Source: Candidatus Thorarchaeota archaeon SMTZ1-83 (GTDB taxonomy: Archaea; Asgardarchaeota; Thorarchaeia; Thorarchaeales; Thorarchaeaceae). From it: a stretch of 5,756 nt of DNA. The number at the start of each line of letters is the position of its first letter. Positions within the stretch are counted from its first letter, which is position 1. The notes beneath the pieces are model-generated. The model searched no databases. It was not told the DNA's origin and worked only from the letters and a program-made list of their open reading frames with translations. The position numbers and the translations under genes are program-made. The DNA lies in assembly GCA_001563325.1 (NCBI GenBank), contig LRSK01000122.1, positions 1 to 5,756 on the forward strand, in the 5' to 3' direction. Positions 1 through 5,195 of the stretch are shown here, one piece after another.

Positions 1-449
1 GACACATCTGCAATCTCGGCGACTCGACTGGCGGTAGTCCCCATAAGATCCTGTACGGAATCGATTCCTGCAGCTCGGAGGTCACCACCGTATACCTCTC
101 CAATGCCTTCTATGGTTTCGATTGGCAGCTCACTTAGCTGCACCTTCGGCTCGACAACCTCCGGAGTGTGCACTTCTCTGTCTTCATCCGTGACCTTGGA
201 TCTTAATCGTGGCCCGACCTTTTGTTTGACAGCAGGTTTCTTCCTCTTGGGCTTCCGGGGTTCTGCGTCTTCACCCTCGAAACCATATGGCAGATATGAT
301 ACGAAGGCGAGCACGGCGATAGCTACTGCTAGAATCGATGTTCCCAATGAGTCATCAACTGTCCTGATGTAGGCGGCAATCGCGATAAGAACCAAAGAGA
401 GCACAATTAGCCCGTAGAGCCTGTTCCCCTGTAAGAATCTAGAACTCAA
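1..449 (-). CDS. Membrane-anchored helix-hairpin-helix protein, C-terminus beyond the left edge
   Basis: The partial frame gives 149 full codons with no stop. Residues 1-10 are short and basic; two hydrophobic helices follow (about 11-29 and 35-54), joined by a short loop containing VDDS. Residues 57-105 are a highly charged, Lys/Arg/Glu-rich linker. Residues 109-149 (IETIEGIGEVYGGDLRAAGI, then DSVQDLM and ASRVAEIADV) have the pattern of a helix-hairpin-helix unit: the IEGIG turn, a GI turn and a second helix pair, as in DUF4332 or tandem HhH proteins. Such domains usually bind DNA backbone non-specifically or mediate protein contacts; which applies here cannot be told. The start is TTG at 449: it is the only in-frame start before the first helix with a good ribosome-binding site (AGGAGG at 465-460), and a TATA-like element lies at a fitting distance. 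There is no ATG in frame until residue 136, so ATG-only gene callers would miss it. The domain assignment is moderately sure; the cellular role is unknown. Confidence 0.8.
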   Translation of the reverse strand, partial: MSSRFLQGNRLYGLIVLSLVLIAIAAYIRTVDDSLGTSILAVAIAVLAFVSYLPYGFEGEDAEPRKPKRKKPAVKQKVGPRLRSKVTDEDREVHTPEVVEPKVQLSELPIETIEGIGEVYGGDLRAAGIDSVQDLMGTTASRVAEIADV

Positions 450-456
450 GACGAAG

Positions 457-465
457 TCTCCTCCT
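457..465 (-). promoter_or_regulatory. Ribosome-binding site deciding the TTG start at 449
   Basis: The minus strand reads AGGAGGAGA here, matching the AGGAGG part of the sequence complementary to the archaeal 16S tail. The AGGAG core is followed by 11 bases before TTG, close to the 10-base register of the AGGAG site at 4506. This supports TTG as a true start. Confidence 0.65.
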
Positions 466-493
466 TGTTGACAACTCCATATTTCGCTGCGGC

Positions 494-500
494 AATATAA
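494..500 (-). promoter_or_regulatory. Probable TATA box for the membrane/HhH gene
   Basis: The minus strand reads TTATATT at this place. Archaeal transcription usually begins about 25 bases downstream of the TATA centre, which would put it near 471, just ahead of the ribosome-binding site at 465-457 and about 22 bases before the TTG start. Spacing and composition both fit, but this is inference without transcript data. Confidence 0.5.
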
Positions 501-620
501 CAGATTCTGAAGAAGGGAGCTGAACAGAAACTCTCGACTCACAGTTCTACTTTGACTAGACGAACTTGCACACGCAATTGGAAACCAGAGAAGTCACTCT
601 GCCTTCTTCGAACAAAGAAT

Positions 621-628
621 GTTATTAT
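621..628 (+). promoter_or_regulatory. Possible TATA box for the histidine kinase gene
   Basis: GTTATTAT, preceded by a purine-rich stretch (AAAGAAT) that could serve as the TFB recognition element, is the best A/T-rich candidate upstream of the kinase. It predicts transcription from about 650, leaving a leader of about 45 bases. The match to consensus is imperfect. Nothing else recognisable was seen in the 450-695 divergent region. Confidence 0.3.
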
Positions 629-684
629 GCGTCTGATTTGAGCTTAGTCTGCCAAATAGGACTGCAAGCACTTCTACGTTAAAG

Positions 685-690
685 AAGTGA
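685..690 (+). promoter_or_regulatory. Weak ribosome-binding site favouring ATG 696
   Basis: AAGTGA lies 5 bases before ATG 696. Its GTGA matches the 3' half of AGGAGGTGAT and sits at exactly the spacing used by GGTGA before ATG 3717. If so, the upstream GTG at 687 is part of the ribosome-binding site and not the start codon. Confidence 0.4.
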
Positions 691-695
691 CTGGG

Positions 696-2939
696 ATGCC
701 TGCTGATTCGAGCCACGTGAGCTCTGCAGAGTTACCAGCTGTAACCCTAGCTGGCATACGGCATGTCGGAACACTCCTCTCTTGGATGGTCGTTGCGTTT
801 CTCACAATTGCGTCTTTTGGGCTTATGGTTCCACAGTATTTTGATTGGCTGCAGGCAACAGGCCACATGACTGAAATGGCTGAAGCTTTGACGGATATCG
901 GCTTGACCCCCGAGTCGTATGCTACAATAATCGTAGTGAGAGATACGATAGTTACAGGTTTCTTCTTAGTAACTGCGATGGCACTATTCCTGAGGCACCA
1001 TAGGAACCAGTGGATTGCTTTTGTGTCTCTGACACTTATGACACTTGGTCTTGGCCTCACACAGATATTCTCGACTCCGGTTCTTCAGCCACTTAGCCTT
1101 ATGACGTCGGCAGTGTCCAGCTTGGGCCACCTGTTCTTGGTGTTATTCCTCTTTGTGTTCCCAGATGGTCTGTTTCGACCACGTTCCAGCATGATGATTG
1201 CCGCGGCCCTCCTCTCAGTCAATTACGCCTCTCATATCCTCATGCTTCTGTTGGGCACAGAGCCTGCAATCCTTATGCAACTATGGACCGGCGCCCAGCT
1301 GGGAGCCATCTCGTCGGGCGTCCTAGTCCAAATGTATCGTTACTTCAAATATTACGGACCAGTAGAACGACAGCAGACCAGGTGGATTATGCTGGGCGTA
1401 ACAACTGTGGTCATGGGATTTGCTGCGACTACTGCGGCAGGCATCATGACAGATGCTATCACCGGTTCAGGTGCAGCCAGTCTATATCATACACTCGCGT
1501 TTGATACAGCCTTTGGGGCACTGCCTGCACTTGTGCTCCCAATCAGCATCGCCTTCTCGGTCATGCATTACAGACTATGGGATCTGGGGAGGGTGATCTA
1601 CTCGGGAACAGTCTATGCCATTCTTGTTGCAGTCTTGATGAGCGGAATCTTCGGGGGAGCGATCCTAATCCAAGCCGCCGCTCCCATGGTCACAGCCATC
1701 AGTGTTCCAGCATCGGTGGTTGTGTCTGGTTTGCTCATGGTTCTGACAGCGCCGATTCTCTATCATTTCATCAGGACAGCCGCCGAAGGAACTCTCCTAC
1801 GAGAGAGAGTTGACTACCGTCGAGTCGTGAACGAGTTCTATCGCGAGATTGGAACTATCATTGACCTCTCCGAGCTTGGCAAGAGACTTGTACGGCGCGT
1901 GGCAAACCTCTTCGTCGTTTCATACATAGGAGTTCATCTTCTGAAGGAGGAGAACCAGCTAGTGCTTCTGGAGGAGAAATCCCTCAAATACAGAATGCGG
2001 TTCCATACCATCGACGTCAACACTCTGGCCAGTCTTAATGAGGGTAAGGATGCCAAGGTGTTCGAAGGCGGCATTGGATACCTCCTTGTGCCGATCATGT
2101 CTGTGAAGGACCGCGAGAGCGACCTAGTCGGGATTCTTACTGTAGGGCCTCGCATCTCAGGTCAAGGTTTCTCAACAGAGGAGAGAGAGATTCTACTAAG
2201 CCTAGCGACTCAGGTGGGCACAGCAATTCATGTAGCAGACCTTGTGGTGGCCATCACTGAGGCTGAGCGAGAAATCAAGGCGGCCGCAGACACTGCCACT
2301 CTCTATCTAGACCTCTTGACTCATGATACGCGAAATCAGCTTCAGGCAATCCTATTGGCGGCTGAAGCGATTCAACAAGAGAACCCTAGCTCCCAGACAC
2401 AGGCGTTGCTTGACAGTATTGTGGACGCTGTCAGGACTTGCGAGTCGCTCATCTCAAAGGCTCAAGTGACTGAGAGTTTCCTCAGTACCGAGCTCTCAGC
2501 CGTGCCGTTGGATCAGGTGGTTGAGGAGGCCATGAAAAAGCTGGGAGAAAGTTACGCTGACATAGAGGTAGAGGTCGAGAATCATATCCCCGGTACGAAG
2601 GTCTACGCCGACAGGCACCTACTGCATATGCTGATGAATTTGCTCGAGAACGCCGTAGTTCACAACAAGACACAACCAAGGAAGGTATGGGTAGTCGTAG
2701 GAAGATCTAACGGAGGAGCAACCATAAGAATATCCGACAACGGGCCGGGCATATCTGATGGAAAGAAGGAAGGGCTGTTTGACCCTGATAGAAGATTCGG
2801 CGGTGTTGGAGTACACCAAGCGCAAAGAATCTGCGAGAAGTATGGCGGACGGATTAGTGTTGCAGACCGCGTTCCAGGCGAACCCAGCCTCGGGGCAGAG
2901 TTCCTTGTGTGGCTGCCCACAGCCGATATGATGACATGA
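696..2939 (+). CDS. Membrane sensor histidine kinase with multi-helix sensor and GAF domain
   Basis: This 747-residue protein should autophosphorylate a histidine in response to an unknown signal and pass the phosphate to a response regulator. Residues 24-357 form about ten membrane helices (near 24-46, 77-99, 105-124, 137-155, 165-187, 198-214, 229-249, 268-291, 302-327, 335-357). This part carries FPDGLFRPR (155-163), ERQQTRW (224-230) and YRLWDL (292-297), motifs I associate with membrane kinases of Chloroflexota. Residues about 370-515 look like a GAF domain. The H-box HDTRNQ is at 543-548 (His543 the likely phosphoacceptor), the N-box NLLENAVVHN at 648-657, G1 DNGPGI at 681-686, the F-box LFDP at 694-697 and G2 GGVGVH at 702-707. 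The ATP lid is short. I chose ATG 696 because GTGA at 687-690 precedes it with the same 5-base spacing seen for the gene starting at 3717; GTG 687 would add three residues. No response regulator lies nearby, so it is an orphan kinase within this window. It converges on the creatininase gene, 7 bases between stops. Confidence 0.93.
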   Translation: MPADSSHVSSAELPAVTLAGIRHVGTLLSWMVVAFLTIASFGLMVPQYFDWLQATGHMTEMAEALTDIGLTPESYATIIVVRDTIVTGFFLVTAMALFLRHHRNQWIAFVSLTLMTLGLGLTQIFSTPVLQPLSLMTSAVSSLGHLFLVLFLFVFPDGLFRPRSSMMIAAALLSVNYASHILMLLLGTEPAILMQLWTGAQLGAISSGVLVQMYRYFKYYGPVERQQTRWIMLGVTTVVMGFAATTAAGIMTDAITGSGAASLYHTLAFDTAFGALPALVLPISIAFSVMHYRLWDLGRVIYSGTVYAILVAVLMSGIFGGAILIQAAAPMVTAISVPASVVVSGLLMVLTAPILYHFIRTAAEGTLLRERVDYRRVVNEFYREIGTIIDLSELGKRLVRRVANLFVVSYIGVHLLKEENQLVLLEEKSLKYRMRFHTIDVNTLASLNEGKDAKVFEGGIGYLLVPIMSVKDRESDLVGILTVGPRISGQGFSTEEREILLSLATQVGTAIHVADLVVAITEAEREIKAAADTATLYLDLLTHDTRNQLQAILLAAEAIQQENPSSQTQALLDSIVDAVRTCESLISKAQVTESFLSTELSAVPLDQVVEEAMKKLGESYADIEVEVENHIPGTKVYADRHLLHMLMNLLENAVVHNKTQPRKVWVVVGRSNGGATIRISDNGPGISDGKKEGLFDPDRRFGGVGVHQAQRICEKYGGRISVADRVPGEPSLGAEFLVWLPTADMMT

Positions 2940-2946
2940 TCTCGGG

Positions 2947-3717
2947 CTATTCGCCTTCAGCAAGCTTTCGAATGAACGATGCTATCCTTTCAACAACAAC
3001 CTCTACGACTTGTTCTCCTTTCTCCTTGGTTGCCTGCGTTGAGTAGCCAACGATTCCTGAGTTGCTGATCTCTTTCATTGACCAAGCTGTTGAGATTCTC
3101 ATACCGGCATCTACTAGATTGGCGCCTATGAACCCAGGCACAAGGTCCCTGCCAGGCTCATCGACTCTCCTATCTTCAAGTACTCTCTGACCCAGGTACC
3201 ATGACACAGAGGTCTCCATGTCGCAGCCATGGAACACAGGCTTTGTGGCCACCTCTTCGATCTTGTCTGTGGCCATCGCCCACCAATCGATGTGGTAGAT
3301 CTTAGCAGAACTCATGTCGCGAAGGATGTGCAGCGCGTTGGAGATGGCAGTACCGTTTCCCCCATGGCCATTGACAAGCACGATCTTTCTGAAGCCATGC
3401 TGCGCAAGGGAAGAACAGACGTCCACAATCACGTTGGCAAGAGTCGATTCTTGTAGTGTGACTGTACCTTTGAACTCCATGTGGTGAGGTGAATAGCCGT
3501 AGGCGATTGTCGGGGCCACGGTCACCTTGAGGTCTTCCCACAATTTATCTGCACTCATTGAAGCTATTCTCTCAGCGACGAAATGATCATTGTCCAAAGG
3601 TAGTGCAGGGCCATGCTGTTCCGTCGAACCAATTGGAACCAGAACGATATTGCACTCTTCGATGCGACTCTCAGCTTCAGGCCATGTCAATTTGGCCAAT
3701 CGGTACTCCTCTTTCAT
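2947..3717 (-). CDS. Creatininase-family metal-dependent amidohydrolase
   Basis: A 256-residue soluble protein, normal length for this family of metal-dependent hydrolases that cleave cyclic or formyl amides (creatininase; archaeal ArfB, which deformylates a riboflavin/F420 precursor; MftE, a peptidase of mycofactocin maturation). The signature PIGSTEQHGPALPLDND (28-44) supplies likely metal ligands Glu33, His35 and Asp44; HHMEFKGTVTL (78-88) matches the family HMxFxGTxSL element; VNGHGGN (115-121) supplies His118; HGCDMETS (163-170) matches the conserved HAGxxETS. Gly replaces the Glu that classical creatininase has two residues after its NGH histidine, so creatinine is an unlikely substrate. 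The start is ATG 3717, with AGGTGAT at 3728-3722; GTG 3726 overlaps that site and is less likely. It lies 26 bases behind a four-helix membrane protein gene on the same strand, so the two are probably co-transcribed. Family membership is secure; the substrate is not known, and ArfB is only one possibility. Confidence 0.93.
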   Translation of the reverse strand: MKEEYRLAKLTWPEAESRIEECNIVLVPIGSTEQHGPALPLDNDHFVAERIASMSADKLWEDLKVTVAPTIAYGYSPHHMEFKGTVTLQESTLANVIVDVCSSLAQHGFRKIVLVNGHGGNGTAISNALHILRDMSSAKIYHIDWWAMATDKIEEVATKPVFHGCDMETSVSWYLGQRVLEDRRVDEPGRDLVPGFIGANLVDAGMRISTAWSMKEISNSGIVGYSTQATKEKGEQVVEVVVERIASFIRKLAEGE

Positions 3718-3721
3718 AAGT

Positions 3722-3728
3722 ATCACCT
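3722..3728 (-). promoter_or_regulatory. Strong ribosome-binding site deciding ATG 3717
   Basis: The minus strand reads AGGTGAT, a perfect match to the 3' part of the archaeal consensus AGGAGGTGAT, 4 bases before ATG 3717. It overlaps the alternative GTG at 3726, which argues that GTG is not used. Confidence 0.65.
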
Positions 3729-3743
3729 AGCAGAAGAGAAGGG

Positions 3744-4334
3744 CTAGTCTTGAAGCCACGTCTCATCAGTGGACTCTCTTTCAGAGTCTTCGGGTATCTG
3801 GTCCTCTTCCCACCAATAACCTTGCCTGTCGTCATCCCGCCACCTGGTTGGCTCTCCGGGAGGGGGCCTGACTCGCATGATGATTAGGCCAAGAAGAAGC
3901 AGAAGGGGTATCGGGATGACTGTCATGAAGCTGCCCCCTGGATAGTATGACGTAATCATGAACATCAGCAATATGACCCCGTAGTAAATCAGTGGCATCT
4001 GCAGTTCTGATGCAACTCCCGCAATAGTTGCTCGTTTCCGTGTAGTCTTTCCTTGATATGCCCTAATGACCATGACAACGAACACGATTCTAAGGAAAGT
4101 CATAGGTAGCATCATGAATAAAGCGAATGGGTCAATCATCCAATGAAGACCGTACGGGTCAGCGGCCATCATCCAACTCAGGGCATACACCTGAACTTGG
4201 AACCAGAAGGTACCGAAAGAGTACAACATCACACCAGCAGGAGCTAACAATGCCACAAGTGTCAGGAGTAGGATTATCTTGGTAAGGTTTCTTTCAGGCC
4301 TTTGGGAATTCTCCATCTCAGCTGAAGGAACCAA
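3744..4334 (-). CDS. Four-helix membrane protein of unknown function with acidic tail
   Basis: I do not recognise this 196-residue protein. A short polar N-terminus (1-17) precedes four hydrophobic helices: about 18-40, 69-91, 113-130 and 135-155. The loop between helices 1 and 2 is aromatic and rich in Trp and Tyr (FWFQVQVYALSWMM, 43-56, and YGLHWM, 61-66) and could be partly membrane-embedded. The loop between helices 2 and 3 is basic (KTTRKR, 96-101), suggesting it faces the cytosol. By the same topology the tail at 156-196, with RPPPGEP, a run of acidic residues and four Trp, would also be cytosolic. The start chosen is TTG 4334, behind GGGGTGA on the minus strand; ATG 4316 (six codons in) has no site at a proper distance. 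The downstream creatininase-family gene begins 26 bases after the stop, so the two likely share a transcript. The pairing could mean a transporter or membrane partner for the hydrolase, but no motif shows this. Confidence 0.82.
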   Translation of the reverse strand: MVPSAEMENSQRPERNLTKIILLLTLVALLAPAGVMLYSFGTFWFQVQVYALSWMMAADPYGLHWMIDPFALFMMLPMTFLRIVFVVMVIRAYQGKTTRKRATIAGVASELQMPLIYYGVILLMFMITSYYPGGSFMTVIPIPLLLLLGLIIMRVRPPPGEPTRWRDDDRQGYWWEEDQIPEDSERESTDETWLQD

Positions 4335-4337
4335 GAT

Positions 4338-4344
4338 TCACCCC
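4338..4344 (-). promoter_or_regulatory. Ribosome-binding site supporting TTG 4334
   Basis: GGGGTGA on the minus strand contains GGTGA of the consensus, but only 3 bases separate it from TTG 4334, slightly closer than the 5 bases seen before ATG 3717. It is 21 bases from ATG 4316, too far to serve that codon. Confidence 0.45.
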
Positions 4345-4378
4345 TCGATGACTACTCAACGCCATCGCGATAGGACTT

Positions 4379-4390
4379 CCTTAAAGATAT
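4379..4390 (-). promoter_or_regulatory. Possible TATA box for the membrane protein/creatininase unit
   Basis: The minus strand reads ATATCTTTAAGG. Centred near 4384, it would place transcription start near 4359, about 25 bases ahead of TTG 4334, a plausible short leader. The alternative is the near-symmetrical TTTAAATA/TATTTAAA at 4434-4441 working in both directions, with a leader of about 75 bases. The two cannot be separated by eye. Confidence 0.3.
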
Positions 4391-4433
4391 CGACTCAGAC
4401 TTCTATTCTCCTGGATTGAGTCTAGTAACATGG

Positions 4434-4441
4434 TTTAAATA
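4434..4441 (+). promoter_or_regulatory. TATA box of the helical protein gene
   Basis: TTTAAATA is an exact match to the common archaeal TATA consensus TTTAWATA. Transcription would begin near 4463, leaving a leader of about 58 bases to ATG 4521 (28 to ATG 4491). It is the best promoter in the window. On the minus strand the same bases read TATTTAAA, so it might also drive the divergent unit. Confidence 0.6.
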
Positions 4442-4474
4442 CGAAGAAGAGTAGGACTCCGTAGACAGCCCGGC

Positions 4475-4484
4475 GACCTAGGTC
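4475..4484. repeat. Perfect 10-base palindrome in the leader of the helical protein gene
   Basis: GACCTAGGTC is fully self-complementary. It lies between the predicted transcription start (about 4463) and the start codon, a place where a dimeric repressor could act. Palindromes of this size are expected several times by chance in a window this long, so the regulatory reading is weak. Confidence 0.25.
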
Positions 4485-4505
4485 ACTGGGATGGTACAAT
4501 CACTT

Positions 4506-4510
4506 AGGAG
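4506..4510 (+). promoter_or_regulatory. Ribosome-binding site favouring ATG 4521
   Basis: AGGAG is followed by 10 bases and then ATG 4521. In the full consensus AGGAGGTGAT this is the same register as GGTGA with a 5-base spacer, as seen before ATG 3717. The upstream ATG 4491 has only AGGTCA, a one-mismatch form, in front of it. Confidence 0.5.
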
Positions 4511-4520
4511 ACAAGATTGT

Positions 4521-5081
4521 ATGGGCAAGATTACCGATCCCATTGCAAAACGGATTAGGAAGAAAGCCGCCAAGGATATCAAGGGAGGATTCTTCGGACT
4601 GATTACTCACTACATTCCGGGTTGGCATGGATACCAAGAGAAGGAAGAACGCCGCGCAGCTGACAAAGTCCTTCGTGAGTTCATGGCGGATCAGCTCAGG
4701 CTTGTCAAACAGGATCTTGAGAAGCTTCAGACAATGGTTGTGGATTACAACCTTGAGAACACCTGGGAAACATTCGATAGAATGTTGGCCCTAACTGACA
4801 AGGTTGAGTCTTCTATCCGTTACGCTGATTATGGCTATGCCGCATGGGGCTCAAAGGAGAAGATCAATGAGAAGGAGCTCGACCTCGTGTACGAGTTTGA
4901 CGCCACTATAATCAATGACATCGGAGACATCAACGATGTCGTCGAAGAGTTCACCTCAGAGATGAATCAGGGCAAGTTCGATGAAGCATGGCCCTTTACT
5001 CATCGCATGTACACTATCATGCAAAGACTTGAAGAGAAGTGGAAGCAGCGAGAGGGCTACATGAAAGGTTACCAAGAGTAG
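4521..5081 (+). CDS. Soluble, mainly helical protein of unknown function with RYADYGY motif
   Basis: This 186-residue protein has no signal peptide and no clear membrane helix; a modestly hydrophobic, Gly/aromatic stretch lies at 22-35 (GGFFGLITHYIPGW). The N-terminus is basic (KRIRKKAAKDIK, 10-21). Residues 36-75 (HGYQEKEERRAADKVLREF and onward) look like a long amphipathic helix. RYADYGYAAWG (100-110) and ELDLVYEFDATI (119-130) are its most distinctive parts, and the C-terminus (163-185) is again helical and charged. From memory, uncharacterised bacterial proteins, notably from Chloroflexota, share the order GY(x)EKExRRxADKxxRE, then RYAxYGYxGFF, then ELDxLYxFD; I could not check this. Function is unknown. 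The start at ATG 4521 rests on AGGAG at the right distance; ATG 4491 would add MVQSLRRQDC. It has its own TATA box and a terminator right after the stop, so it is probably transcribed alone. Confidence 0.87.
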   Translation: MGKITDPIAKRIRKKAAKDIKGGFFGLITHYIPGWHGYQEKEERRAADKVLREFMADQLRLVKQDLEKLQTMVVDYNLENTWETFDRMLALTDKVESSIRYADYGYAAWGSKEKINEKELDLVYEFDATIINDIGDINDVVEEFTSEMNQGKFDEAWPFTHRMYTIMQRLEEKWKQREGYMKGYQE

Positions 5082-5095
5082 TTGGTAAAAAGGAC

Positions 5096-5133
5096 TTGGG
5101 GCTTGTCCCCAATCTCCTTCCTTATTTCTTTTT
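5096..5133 (+). terminator. Hairpin plus T-rich terminator after the helical protein gene
   Basis: TTGGGG (5096-5101) pairs with CCCCAA (5107-5112) around a 5-base loop CTTGT. A pyrimidine-rich run with several T clusters follows (5113-5133, ending CTTTTTC-like sequence). It starts 14 bases past the stop at 5081. In archaea the T run alone may terminate transcription; the hairpin adds support. It separates this gene from the downstream hydrolase gene. Confidence 0.6.
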
Positions 5134-5195
5134 CAAACTAACCGGGCTCGAGGTAAGACTGATAACACAGGTCTGACGACAAGCCCTTGATGACG

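Noticed and set aside
103..372. Open frame on the plus strand, 89 residues, Ser/Thr-rich
   Set aside because: It lies opposite the membrane/HhH gene, whose minus-strand frame has a coherent membrane-plus-domain structure, promoter and ribosome-binding site. The plus-strand product has no recognisable pattern.
687..695. GTG at 687 as start of the kinase
   Set aside because: It overlaps the best ribosome-binding site for ATG 696; the choice changes only three residues and remains uncertain.
674..1060. 128-residue open frame on the minus strand opposite the kinase N-terminus
   Set aside because: It is antisense to membrane helices with clear family motifs, and its product has no domain-like order.
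2619..2963. Overlapping minus-strand open frames opposite the kinase C-terminus
   Set aside because: They run antisense to the N, G1, F and G2 boxes of the kinase; codon constraint of the real gene explains them.
4491..4520. ATG at 4491 as start of the helical protein
   Set aside because: Its upstream AGGTCA is an imperfect site, while AGGAG stands in correct register for ATG 4521. It was not fully excluded because of the context shared with 685-698.
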